A stretch of DNA of 38,563 nt from NCBI GenBank assembly GCA_934502885.1, contig CAKSUT010000020.1:1-38563 (forward strand), in the 5' to 3' direction. Positions 1 to 6,988 of this stretch are shown here, one piece after another. The notes below the pieces were generated by a model. The model saw only the letters and a list, made by a program, of their open reading frames with translations, searched no databases and had not been told where the DNA came from. Positions within the stretch are counted from its first letter, which is position 1. Each line of letters starts with the position of its first letter. A program made the position numbers and the translations under genes. The stretch comes from an uncultured Eubacteriales bacterium (GTDB lineage: Bacteria > Bacillota > Clostridia > Oscillospirales > CAG-382).

Positions 1-23
1 GTTGGCAGAGCCAACTCGAGAGT

Positions 24-40
24 AAATTGCTTCGCAATTT
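24..40. repeat. Short hairpin with TTC loop at window start
   Basis: AAATTGC-TTC-GCAATTT forms a perfect 7-bp stem with a 3-nt loop. The tip GCTTCGC is the complement of GCGAAGC, a sequence known to form an unusually stable DNA mini-hairpin. The same tip recurs in the dispersed repeats of this window. A similar CGGC-TTC-GCCG hairpin follows at about 48-58. No gene is seen in 1-407. Confidence 0.5.
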
Positions 41-107
41 CTCTGGCGGCTTCGCCGACTCACTCCAATACACCAATACCCTCGGCAAAAATCCGCTTTC
101 CCTTTAT

Positions 108-393
108 CGCACAACCTCAAATTCCGCACCATTCAAATATTGAAGAAAAGCGAAGCTTTTCAACGTCAATTATGCATTATGCATTATGAATTATGAATTC
201 TGCCTTTCTTTCCCGTCGCCGCACAACCTCAAATTCCGCACCATTCAAATATTGAAGAAAAACGCTTCAGCGTTTTTCCACATCAATTCTCCACTCTCCA
301 CTCTCAATTTTCAATTTTTGAAAAGCGCAGCTTTTCTACCTTTTCTCTTCACTTTTCTCTCTTCTCTCTTCACTTGAAAAGCGTCCGCTTTTC
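108..393 (-). repeat. Dispersed intergenic repeat R1, two copies in tandem
   Basis: A 42-bp stretch at 108-149 recurs without change at 220-261. Each copy is followed by an A-rich hairpin: GAAAAGC-GAA-GCTTTTC at 145-161, and AAAAACGC-TTCA-GCGTTTTT at 258-277. Two more hairpins of the same kind lie at 320-336 (loop GCA) and 376-393. Between them are two kinds of filler: ATGCATTATGAATTATG-like at 170-200 and short CTCCACTCTC-like repeats at 288-312. The reverse complement of this design is found at 16283-16465 and at the very end of the window, so it is a repeat family, not a gene. The 63-codon reading frame at 186-377 lies inside the repeat and is not credible as a gene. Confidence 0.75.
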
Positions 394-407
394 CCCCCGG
401 AGGTCCT

Positions 408-1643
408 ATGACACTTATCGAACTTTTTGACCCCTGTCAGCTTGAAAACGCCGCCGGCGTAATGCTTCTGCGTCCGGAACGTGTGGTATATATAGGCTAC
501 GCCGACGAAATGACGGAGTCTCGCCGTTCGGCTCTCACACGCTTTCTCAAAAGGAATGCCGGCACTCACTCTGTCGAGTTCGTCAATGTGCCGCACGGCG
601 ATTTTACGGAAATTGAGCGTGCCGTCGCCTATATCGCAAACAAGTACGCCGCCGGGGATTGTACGGATGGGTGCGTGTTCGACCTCTCGGGAGGCGACGA
701 GCTTATAGCGGCTGCTTTCGGTGCCGTGGCGCAGGTGATGAAGCTCTGCATGGTCAAGACCGATGTCGAAAGCATGACGGTGCTGCCGCTCAAAAATGCG
801 GACGGCTTTGCCGAAGAGCGTATTCACCGCGTAAAGCTCTCGGTCGAAGAATCGGTTGCTCTTTACGGAGGAGCGGTCATAAGCGAGCGCGACTCCGACT
901 GCCGCAGAGTGCTTTCCGAGAATGACAGGCGTGACATTAACGCTCTGTGGGACATCTGCCGCCGAAACACGAGACTCTGGAACAAGCAGATTTCCGTACT
1001 CTCTTCACTCGAACAGTACGGCAGAAGCGGAAACAGAATAAACATCTACTTAAAAAGCGAGCGTTTCAAGAATATCGAGCTTCCGTCGCCGAACTTTATG
1101 TCGGATCTCATGCTCTCGGGTCTTGTGAGCGGCTACCGCGTCTTTGACGGCAGAATATCCTACCGCTACAAAAACGAATGGGTGCGCGCCTGTATGTCGA
1201 AAGCCGGGAATATACTCGAAAACTATGTGTATATGTGCGCCGTCATGCTCTCCGAAAGAGAGTCCGGCTTCTTCGGCGACATTGCGGTCAGCGTTTCGGC
1301 AGACTGGGACGGAGCACCGCAGAGCGGAACGAAAAACGAAATTGACGTCGTTGCAATGCACGGTCTTGTGCCGGTGTTTATCTCGTGCAAAAACGGCGGC
1401 GCAAAAAAGGAAGCTCTCTACGAGCTTGACACAGTGGCTCATCACTACGGCGGCGAACACGCAGTAAAGATACTCGTGACGACCTCCGACCGCGCAAACG
1501 AATCGGCACGCCGCTCACTTATCGAAAGAGCCGAAAACATGGGTATTGCCGTGATAGGAGACAGCGACGTCATTTCGGCGGAAAAATTTATCGCAAGACT
1601 CCGCGCCATATGCGTCCGTGATGAAAGGAAGGATTTGAGATGA
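408..1643 (+). CDS. Card1/Can2-like CARF-domain nuclease (DUF1887 family)
   Basis: This 411-residue protein resembles the DUF1887 family, whose studied members (Card1/Can2) bind cyclic oligoadenylate through an N-terminal CARF domain and then cut nucleic acid with a C-terminal PD-(D/E)XK domain. Residues about 1-150 fit an alternating beta/alpha CARF fold, with an LSGGDELIA segment near residue 93. The nuclease signature is seen as N-E311-I-D313-V followed by F-I-S326-C-K328. The acidic residue usual two positions before the Lys is Ser here. The start is supported by GGAGGT at 399-404, only 3 nt from ATG. Its stop overlaps the next start (ATGA), so both are one transcript. No cas gene or CRISPR array lies in the window, so the source of any cyclic oligoadenylate, if used, is unknown. 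Family is fairly sure; activity is inference. Confidence 0.8.
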   Translation: MTLIELFDPCQLENAAGVMLLRPERVVYIGYADEMTESRRSALTRFLKRNAGTHSVEFVNVPHGDFTEIERAVAYIANKYAAGDCTDGCVFDLSGGDELIAAAFGAVAQVMKLCMVKTDVESMTVLPLKNADGFAEERIHRVKLSVEESVALYGGAVISERDSDCRRVLSENDRRDINALWDICRRNTRLWNKQISVLSSLEQYGRSGNRINIYLKSERFKNIELPSPNFMSDLMLSGLVSGYRVFDGRISYRYKNEWVRACMSKAGNILENYVYMCAVMLSERESGFFGDIAVSVSADWDGAPQSGTKNEIDVVAMHGLVPVFISCKNGGAKKEALYELDTVAHHYGGEHAVKILVTTSDRANESARRSLIERAENMGIAVIGDSDVISAEKFIARLRAICVRDERKDLR

Positions 1644-2323
1644 AATACCCTATACTTCTTTTCGACCTCGACAACACAATTCTCGACTTCGACAAGAGCG
1701 AGCGCGAATCGCTTCCGCGCGTATTCCGAAAGTTCGGTTTTCCGTTCGACGCAGAAACCGAAAAGCTCTACCGCAGTATAAATTCGCGCCTCTGGCACGA
1801 CTACGAATGCGGCAAAATCAAGGTCGCCGATATTCTTGCAAACCGCTTCACGCTCACAATGCAGAGTCTCGGTCACACGGTTGACGGTGCGGCGTGGGAC
1901 GCATACTACAGAAGTCTTTTGTCCGAGGGACACGACCTTATGCCGGGTGCGGCGAAGGTTCTCGAAAAGCTCTCGGAAAACCACAGGCTCTTTATCCTCT
2001 CGAACGGCATAGGAAAAACTCAGCGTTCGAGGCTTGCGGCGTCGGGCACGGAGAAGTATTTCGAGGATATATTCACCTCCGAAGAGCTTGGTGAGCGGAA
2101 ACCCGACGTGCGCTTCTTTGAGCGTGCCGCAGAGCGCATACGTGACTTCGACAAGAACCGCTCACTCATGGTGGGCGACTCACCCGCAACCGACATCAAG
2201 GGTGGGGATGCGTTCGGCATTGATACGTGCCTTGTCGAATGGGGACGCAATTTTCCCGAACCGAACGGCGCAACCTACACCGTAAACAACCTCGAGGAAG
2301 CGTACGGCGTTGCCGATATGTAA
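1640..2323 (+). CDS. YjjG/YfnB-family HAD hydrolase (pyrimidine 5'-nucleotidase)
   Basis: This 227-residue HAD phosphatase has motif I FDLDNT (Asp9 nucleophile and Asp11), motif II LSNG in the middle, motif III Lys in GERKPD and motif IV VGDSPATDI. The alpha-helical cap between motifs I and II matches YjjG/YfnB, which dephosphorylate non-canonical pyrimidine nucleotides and are regarded as house-cleaning enzymes in the cytoplasm. Length is normal. It overlaps the Card1-like gene by 4 nt (ATGA) and is probably translationally coupled to it. There is no clear terminator before the rplU promoter 39 nt downstream. Coupling to a CARF nuclease is curious but may be chance. The substrate cannot be told from sequence. 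Confidence 0.85.
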   Translation: MKYPILLFDLDNTILDFDKSERESLPRVFRKFGFPFDAETEKLYRSINSRLWHDYECGKIKVADILANRFTLTMQSLGHTVDGAAWDAYYRSLLSEGHDLMPGAAKVLEKLSENHRLFILSNGIGKTQRSRLAASGTEKYFEDIFTSEELGERKPDVRFFERAAERIRDFDKNRSLMVGDSPATDIKGGDAFGIDTCLVEWGRNFPEPNGATYTVNNLEEAYGVADM

Positions 2324-2361
2324 AAAAAGCGTGAACCTGCGGAAAACTTACGGATATTCAG

Positions 2362-2390
2362 TTGACACGGCATTTTTAAAGTGGTATAAT
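2362..2390 (+). promoter_or_regulatory. Promoter of the rplU-prp-rpmA-obgE operon
   Basis: TTGACA (2362-2367) and TATAAT (2385-2390) are both perfect consensus, with a 17-bp spacer and an extended TGG before the -10. Transcription would begin near 2397. Confidence 0.9.
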
Positions 2391-2396
2391 AAATCG

Positions 2397-2482
2397 CCGC
2401 GTGATAAGGGCAGAAAAATTCGGCAGGTCACGCACCGGTCGATCCCGATTCAGCGAGACAGAAAGAAAGGATGGTGCTTTTC
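2397..2482 (+). promoter_or_regulatory. 5' leader of rplU, possible L21 autoregulatory leader
   Basis: About 85 nt separate the predicted transcription start from the rplU start codon. Firmicutes often carry an L21 leader RNA here, but I cannot fold a convincing conserved structure by eye, so only position supports the call. Confidence 0.3.
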
Positions 2483-2794
2483 GTGTTTGCAGTTGTAGAA
2501 ACAGGCGGAAAGCAGTACAAGGTTTCCGAAGGAGACGTAATCTACGTTGAAAAGCTCGGCGTTGAAGCAGGCTCCGACATAACTCTCAATACAGTACTTG
2601 CAGTTTCCGGCGATGACGGTATCAAGGTCGGCGCTCCTTATGTTGACGGCTGTGCGGTTGAGGCAAACGTTGTAAAGAACGACAAGGCTAAGAAGATTAC
2701 TGTCATCAAGTACAAGTCGAAGAAGAACGAGAAGAAGAAGATGGGTCACAGACAGCCCTATACAAAGCTTCAGATCAAGAAGATCTCTCTTTGA
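2483..2794 (+). CDS. rplU: Large ribosomal subunit protein bL21
   Basis: The protein begins FAVVETGGKQYKV, the standard bL21 N-terminus, and ends with the basic motif GHRQPYTKLQIKKI, both typical of this 23S rRNA-binding protein. The GTG at 2483 gives 103 residues, the usual length, and lies 12 nt after AAAGG (2466-2470). The in-frame ATG at 2471 would add MVLF and abuts the ribosome-binding site, so GTG is preferred. It is the first gene of the rplU-prp-rpmA-obgE operon. Confidence 0.95.
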   Translation: MFAVVETGGKQYKVSEGDVIYVEKLGVEAGSDITLNTVLAVSGDDGIKVGAPYVDGCAVEANVVKNDKAKKITVIKYKSKKNEKKKMGHRQPYTKLQIKKISL

Positions 2795-2799
2795 TTCAC

Positions 2800-3147
2800 A
2801 TGACGACTATCGAATTTGTCCCCGATAAAAAGTACGGCTATTCGGCGTTCCGTGTAAGCGGTCACTCAGGCTATGCGGACGAGGGAAGCGACATTGTGTG
2901 CGCTTATATTTCGTCGGCGGTCGAGTTTGCACTGTCGCTTTTGTGCGACGCATACGGAATCGAAGCAAGGCTCGATGTTTCGGAGGACACGGCGTGCGTT
3001 GAGTGCGTTATTGAGGACTGTGCCGCAAATGCGGCGAAAGGCCGCGATATCGAAAAGATACTCACCACACTCCGCGGTCGTCTTTCGGATTTGGGTTCGC
3101 TCTATCCGGAAAACGTAAAAATTACAGAAAGGAAGATACTGCAATGA
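2800..3147 (+). CDS. prp: Ribosomal-processing cysteine protease Prp
   Basis: Prp is the small cysteine protease that removes the N-terminal extension of bL27 in Firmicutes and relatives, an essential step for ribosome assembly. The catalytic His is seen in GHSGYADEGSDIVC and the catalytic Cys closes that motif, at the expected spacing. ATG at 2800 gives 115 residues. A TTG at 2791 overlaps the rplU stop and would add three residues. It sits between rplU and rpmA, its usual place, and its stop overlaps the rpmA start. The cognate cleavage site is visible in the next gene. Confidence 0.93.
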   Translation: MTTIEFVPDKKYGYSAFRVSGHSGYADEGSDIVCAYISSAVEFALSLLCDAYGIEARLDVSEDTACVECVIEDCAANAAKGRDIEKILTTLRGRLSDLGSLYPENVKITERKILQ

Positions 3148-3425
3148 TGAGATTGGGAATTCAGTTTTTTGCTCATAAAAAGGGTGTCGGCTCTACCAAG
3201 AACGGCAGAGATTCCGAGTCCAAGCGTCTCGGCGTTAAGAAGGCAGACGGTCAGCCCGTTCTCGCCGGAAATATCATCGTAAGACAGCGCGGCACAAAGA
3301 TTCACCCCGGTAAGAATGTCGGTATCGGAAGCGATGACACGCTCTTTGCTCTTGAAGCGGGCGTTGTTAAGTTTGAACATATCGCAGGCGGAAGAAAGTG
3401 CGTAAGCGTTCACACTGAGGCGTAA
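3144..3425 (+). CDS. rpmA: Large ribosomal subunit protein bL27 with Prp-cleavable leader
   Basis: The protein opens MMRLGIQFFAHKKG. In Firmicutes the first nine or so residues are cut by Prp after FF, exposing AHKKG, whose N-terminus reaches the peptidyl-transferase centre. The body (STKNGRDSESKRLG, QRGTKIHPG) is ordinary bL27, 93 residues. Two ATGs in a row (3144, 3147) could serve; the first matches the family pattern M-x-R-L. AAAGGA at 3127-3132 is the ribosome-binding site. The start overlaps the prp stop. Confidence 0.95.
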   Translation: MMRLGIQFFAHKKGVGSTKNGRDSESKRLGVKKADGQPVLAGNIIVRQRGTKIHPGKNVGIGSDDTLFALEAGVVKFEHIAGGRKCVSVHTEA

Positions 3426-3455
3426 GTCCGCTGCCGAGCAAAACAAAGTCCAAAT

Positions 3456-3492
3456 GGCTGTCCGCAACTATCCCGGGCAGCCTTATTTCTTT
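3456..3492 (+). terminator. Hairpin between rpmA and obgE, partial terminator
   Basis: GGCTGTCC (3456-3463) pairs with GGGCAGCC (3475-3482), with one G-U pair, followed by TTATTTCTTT. It may lower obgE expression relative to the ribosomal genes. No separate promoter for obgE is seen. Confidence 0.5.
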
Positions 3493-3514
3493 GTAAGAGA
3501 GAAAGGACGGAAAA

Positions 3515-4801
3515 ATGTTTATAGATAAGGTAAAAATATACGTAAAATCCGGCAACGGCGGCAACGGCTGCGTTTCGTTCAGACGTGAGAAGTACGTTTC
3601 CCACGGAGGACCGGACGGAGGCGACGGCGGCAAGGGCGGCAGTATAATTTTCGTCATAGACGAGGGCGAAAACACGCTGCTCAAGTTCAAATACAGAAGA
3701 AAGTTCGTTGCCGAAAACGGCGAGGACGGCAAAGCTGCGAAGTTTCACGGCAAGAACGCTCCCGACCTTCTCATTCCCGTGCCGAGAGGTACGGTAATCA
3801 AAGACGCCGAGAGCGGACGCATAATTAAGGATATGTCGGACAGCGGCGCAGACGAAAAAGGCGGCTTTACTCTTCTCTCCGGCGGCAAGGGCGGCTTCGG
3901 CAACACGCATTTCGCCACGCCCACAAGGCAAACTCCGAACTTCGCAAAGTCGGGTATCAAGGGACGTGAGCTTGAAGTTGAGCTTGAGCTTAAGATGCTT
4001 GCGGACGCAGGTCTTGTCGGTATGCCGAGTGCCGGAAAATCGACGATACTCTCGGTTCTCAGCAGCGCAAAGCCGAAGATTGCCGACTACCACTTCACAA
4101 CGCTTGCCCCCATGCTCGGCGTGGTATCGACGAAGTGCGGAAACTTTGTTCTCGCCGACCTCCCGGGACTTATTGAGGGAGCGTCTGAGGGACTCGGACT
4201 CGGTCATCAGTTTCTGCGCCACATCGACCGCTGCCGTCTTCTCGTACACGTTGTTGACGCCTCCGGCTGTGAGGGGCGAGACCCCATAGAGGACGTCGAG
4301 AAGATAAGCGAGGAGCTTAAGCTTTACAGTCCTGAGCTTGCAGAGAGACCGAGAATACTCGTCGGAAACAAGCTTGACATGACCGAAGAGGACACCAAAA
4401 AGCGGCTCACCGAATATGCAAAGGCGCACGGCTGGGACATAATCTTCATCTGTGCGGCGATTGCCGAGGGTACGGACGAGCTTGCGTGCATGATTGCCGA
4501 GAAGCTTTCGGCTCTTCCCCCTCTCAAGGTATTCGAGACGGAGGTTGTTCCCGAAGAGGAGCTGTTCTCGGACGAAGCAAGCGAGGAAATCACCGTCACA
4601 CGCGAGAACGACACCTTCTTCGTCGAAGCACCGAGAATAATCAACGTCATCAACTCCATAAACTTCACGGATCGTGAGTCGGTCGCATACTTCCAGAAAA
4701 TACTCCGAAAGAGCGGAGTCATAGACGCACTCGAGGAAAAGGGAATACAAGAGGGACAGATTGTGTCTATCTACGGTGCGGAATTTGAGTATTACAGATG
4801 A
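3515..4801 (+). CDS. obgE: GTPase Obg/CgtA
   Basis: Obg is an essential GTPase acting in late 50S subunit assembly and stress signalling. The order of domains is complete. The glycine-rich Obg fold (residues about 1-158) contains GGNGGNGCVSFRREK. The G domain (about 159-330) has GMPSAGKST, DLPGLIEGA and NKLD. The C-terminal OCT domain (about 360-428) ends in YGAEFEYYR. The length of 428 residues is typical for Clostridia, which carry OCT. ATG at 3515 follows GAAAGGA with normal spacing. It is the last gene of the ribosomal operon. Confidence 0.96.
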   Translation: MFIDKVKIYVKSGNGGNGCVSFRREKYVSHGGPDGGDGGKGGSIIFVIDEGENTLLKFKYRRKFVAENGEDGKAAKFHGKNAPDLLIPVPRGTVIKDAESGRIIKDMSDSGADEKGGFTLLSGGKGGFGNTHFATPTRQTPNFAKSGIKGRELEVELELKMLADAGLVGMPSAGKSTILSVLSSAKPKIADYHFTTLAPMLGVVSTKCGNFVLADLPGLIEGASEGLGLGHQFLRHIDRCRLLVHVVDASGCEGRDPIEDVEKISEELKLYSPELAERPRILVGNKLDMTEEDTKKRLTEYAKAHGWDIIFICAAIAEGTDELACMIAEKLSALPPLKVFETEVVPEEELFSDEASEEITVTRENDTFFVEAPRIINVINSINFTDRESVAYFQKILRKSGVIDALEEKGIQEGQIVSIYGAEFEYYR

Positions 4802-4806
4802 CAAAA

Positions 4807-4836
4807 CGGAGTGCCGCAGTCAGTCTCAGCACTCCG
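4807..4836 (+). terminator. Probable terminator after obgE
   Basis: CGGAGTGC (4807-4814) pairs perfectly with GCACTCCG (4829-4836). A T-run (4855-4860) comes only about 18 nt later, so termination may be weak. Confidence 0.45.
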
Positions 4837-4869
4837 ATATTTAAAATGTGCGTATTTTTTACGTCACGA

Positions 4870-4897
4870 AGGCGAGAGGCTCGATTATACCTCGCCT
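4870..4897. terminator. Hairpin at the convergent obgE/GH5 end
   Basis: AGGCGAG (4870-4876) pairs with CTCGCCT (4891-4897) and is followed on the plus strand by the T-rich CTTATTATCTTC. It overlaps the last codons of the GH5 gene, so it may serve obgE or both genes. Confidence 0.4.
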
Positions 4898-5973
4898 CTT
4901 ATTATCTTCGCCATCTCTTCGCTCACGATGCGGCGGTTGTCGTCGTCCACAAGGCTGAAGCGGTTGCCGTCGTATGGCGTGCTGAGGTAGTTCCAGACGC
5001 AGAAAGGTATATCCTTTTCCTTGACGATCGAAATGACGTCCCGCATCCATGCCTCACGGTACTTTATGTTTGCGTGGCGTATCGTGCCGAATTCGCCGAA
5101 CCACAAAATCTTGTCGGGATGGGCGTCGGCAAAATCAAGTGCGGCTTTAAGCTTTCTGCGGAGCATATCACGGTTTACTGCGGTATCATCGGGGTAAGGG
5201 TTTTCCTCACCGTTCACAAAGCGGCGGAAATCACGGTATCTCTCGATGTCGCCCGGGTACGGCATCTCACGGTTGTAGTAGGCGCAGGGCGGCTGAAGCA
5301 CGCCTCTCTGATGCGTAAACTCGAACGGCTCGTAGAAGTGGAACGTGTAGATTACGTTCTCGTCGTCGTAAAGGCGAAGTTCGCTCAGGGTGTCGGGCGA
5401 GTTCCAGCAGGTTGAGCCGACGATAATGCGGCGTGTGGGGTTAAGCTCACGTATTGCCTTTATCGTCTTTTCGGCGAGGTCGTTCCACTTGTCGGGCGAT
5501 ACGTTGCGCACCTCGTTGAGAAGCTCGAAGATAACGTCGGGCTTGCCGTGATAACGCTTCTCAAAGTAAACCCACATTGCGATAAAGCGCTCCTGAAGCT
5601 CTTCATCGTCGAGAAGCTCCTTGTCCTCTTTTACGTCGCAGTAGTTGCCGACAGCCTTATGCATATTCAGTACTATTCCGAGACCGTACTTCCCGCACCA
5701 CTCAATAAAGCGGTCGATGCAGCGGAATGTCCTCTCACGGTACTTGAACGGCTCCTCCTCCATTACAATCTGGTCGAAGCCGAGACGGATATGATCCATG
5801 CCGAGAGAGGCGATGTACTCTATATCCTTTTCAGTGATGTAGCTGTCGAAGTGTTCAAGGTCGCCCTCGGTTACCGTAAGTCTCCATTTTTCGGGGAGTA
5901 CGCCGAGACGCTTATAGTTGGTGAGCCATCCGCCCATTCCCATTCCGTGTTCAAAGCCTGTGAATTTTTTCAT
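4885..5973 (-). CDS. Glycoside hydrolase family 5 (cellulase-like) protein
   Basis: This 362-residue TIM-barrel enzyme fits GH5 (retaining beta-glycanases such as endoglucanases and mannanases). The acid/base Glu is E154 in ELLNEV and the nucleophile is E294 in WFGEFG. His in TFHFYEPFEFTHQ and the early HIRLGFD segment also fit. No signal peptide is seen, so it should act in the cytoplasm on short oligosaccharides. ATG at 5973 follows GAAAGGA. It is divergent from an AraC-type regulator that probably controls it. The subfamily and substrate cannot be read from sequence. Confidence 0.85.
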   Translation of the reverse strand: MKKFTGFEHGMGMGGWLTNYKRLGVLPEKWRLTVTEGDLEHFDSYITEKDIEYIASLGMDHIRLGFDQIVMEEEPFKYRERTFRCIDRFIEWCGKYGLGIVLNMHKAVGNYCDVKEDKELLDDEELQERFIAMWVYFEKRYHGKPDVIFELLNEVRNVSPDKWNDLAEKTIKAIRELNPTRRIIVGSTCWNSPDTLSELRLYDDENVIYTFHFYEPFEFTHQRGVLQPPCAYYNREMPYPGDIERYRDFRRFVNGEENPYPDDTAVNRDMLRRKLKAALDFADAHPDKILWFGEFGTIRHANIKYREAWMRDVISIVKEKDIPFCVWNYLSTPYDGNRFSLVDDDNRRIVSEEMAKIIRGEV

Positions 5974-6033
5974 AGTGTTTCCTTTCAGTGCATAGTCTTA
6001 TTTTTCTTGCACAGTGTATTCTTTACATTAACG

Positions 6034-6062
6034 ATTATAGTACTTTGCGCCGCACACGGCAA
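6034..6062 (-). promoter_or_regulatory. Probable promoter of the GH5 gene
   Basis: Read on the minus strand, TTGCCG and a perfect TATAAT are 17 bp apart. The poor -35 fits a promoter that needs an activator. Confidence 0.6.
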
Positions 6063-6076
6063 GAACCAAAGCTCTG

Positions 6077-6093
6077 CAAAACCGTACAAAACC
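6077..6093. promoter_or_regulatory. Candidate AraC-type binding site, direct repeat
   Basis: CAAAACC occurs at 6077-6083 and again at 6087-6093, 10 bp apart, just upstream of the GH5 -35 and in front of the regulator gene. AraC proteins commonly bind direct repeats near one helical turn. This is inference. Confidence 0.35.
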
Positions 6094-6116
6094 TATATTA
6101 TACGAGGTGATACGAC

Positions 6117-6884
6117 GTGAAATTCTCCGCTTCTCTCACTCCGGAGGGAGTCGAAAAGTGGGTGATGCACAGGCACGATTTTTTCGAGGTCATGTGCTAT
6201 GTAAAAGGACACGGCTTTCTCGAAACTCCGACGGCAAAATATCCTTTCGACGAAAAGACGATAATCGTCGTTCCGCCGGGCGTGGTTCACAGCTCAGCCG
6301 CCGAGGACGGCACTTTCCGAAACATCTCGGTGAGCTTCGAGAAAACCGGCGGCGGTCTTTCGGTCTTCGCAGATGTCACCGTTATAAGAGATTCGTCGGG
6401 CGACGGTCACGCTCTCGCCGCAATGATTTACCGCAACTCCGACTGTACAGACTCCGACGGCGGTGCGTTTTCGTCGGCGCTTATGTCGGCATACGCCGCA
6501 TTTCTCGTTCGGGGGCTTGAGCGCAAGAGCGGAGTTGACGAGGCGGTTGACGCAATAAAGGAAAAGATTCTATACTCGTTTGCCGACACTGACTTTCGTG
6601 TGTCGAAGCTTCTTTCGGAGAGCGGATATGCTGTCGATTACATACGTGAATGCTTCAGACGCCGCCTCGGAAAAACGCCGGTGGAGTACGTAAACCGTCT
6701 GAGAGCGGAACATGCCGCAAGGCTTATCTCGGTTTACGGCGGCTCTCTCGGAGTTGCACGTCTTGCGGAGCTTTCGGGCTTTGCGGACGTCGAGTACTTC
6801 TCACGCCTTTTCAAACGCACCTTCGGAACAACGCCGAAAAAGTACTCCGAGAACGTGAGGAAAAATACGGACGGTAAGATTTAA
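6117..6884 (+). CDS. AraC-family transcriptional regulator with cupin sensor
   Basis: This 255-residue regulator has an N-terminal cupin (HRHDFFEVMCYVKG, then VVPPGVVHSS) that would bind a sugar, and a C-terminal AraC domain of two helix-turn-helix units (about 150-250), including ISVYGGSLGVARLAELSGF and VEYFSRLFKRTFGTTPKKY. The start is GTG at 6117, 6 nt after GAGGTGA (6104-6110). It is divergent from the GH5 gene across 143 bp, the usual layout of a local sugar-responsive activator and its target. A strong hairpin terminator follows. Confidence 0.9.
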   Translation: MKFSASLTPEGVEKWVMHRHDFFEVMCYVKGHGFLETPTAKYPFDEKTIIVVPPGVVHSSAAEDGTFRNISVSFEKTGGGLSVFADVTVIRDSSGDGHALAAMIYRNSDCTDSDGGAFSSALMSAYAAFLVRGLERKSGVDEAVDAIKEKILYSFADTDFRVSKLLSESGYAVDYIRECFRRRLGKTPVEYVNRLRAEHAARLISVYGGSLGVARLAELSGFADVEYFSRLFKRTFGTTPKKYSENVRKNTDGKI

Positions 6885-6910
6885 TATGTTATACTAAGTG
6901 TGTAAAGTTA

Positions 6911-6950
6911 TCCCCGACGCAGAATTTTACAATGCGTCGGGGACATTTTT
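6911..6950 (+). terminator. Rho-independent terminator of the AraC-type gene
   Basis: TCCCCGACGCA (6911-6921) pairs perfectly over 11 bp with TGCGTCGGGGA (6933-6943), followed by TTTTT at 6946-6950. Confidence 0.9.
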
Positions 6951-6988
6951 GCTGCTCTCGGCGGTAATTACGCAGTTAGTCTACTTCA

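Noticed and set aside
186..377. 63-codon frame near the window start
   Set aside because: It lies within the dispersed repeat R1 and encodes low-complexity Phe/Leu/Ser sequence.
1..407. CRISPR or phage attachment site near the Card1-like gene
   Set aside because: The only direct repeat is one 42-bp pair that belongs to a family found elsewhere in the window; no integrase or spacer pattern is present.
3410..4804. 464-codon antisense frame opposite obgE
   Set aside because: obgE is complete and certain on the plus strand; the antisense product has no recognisable motif.
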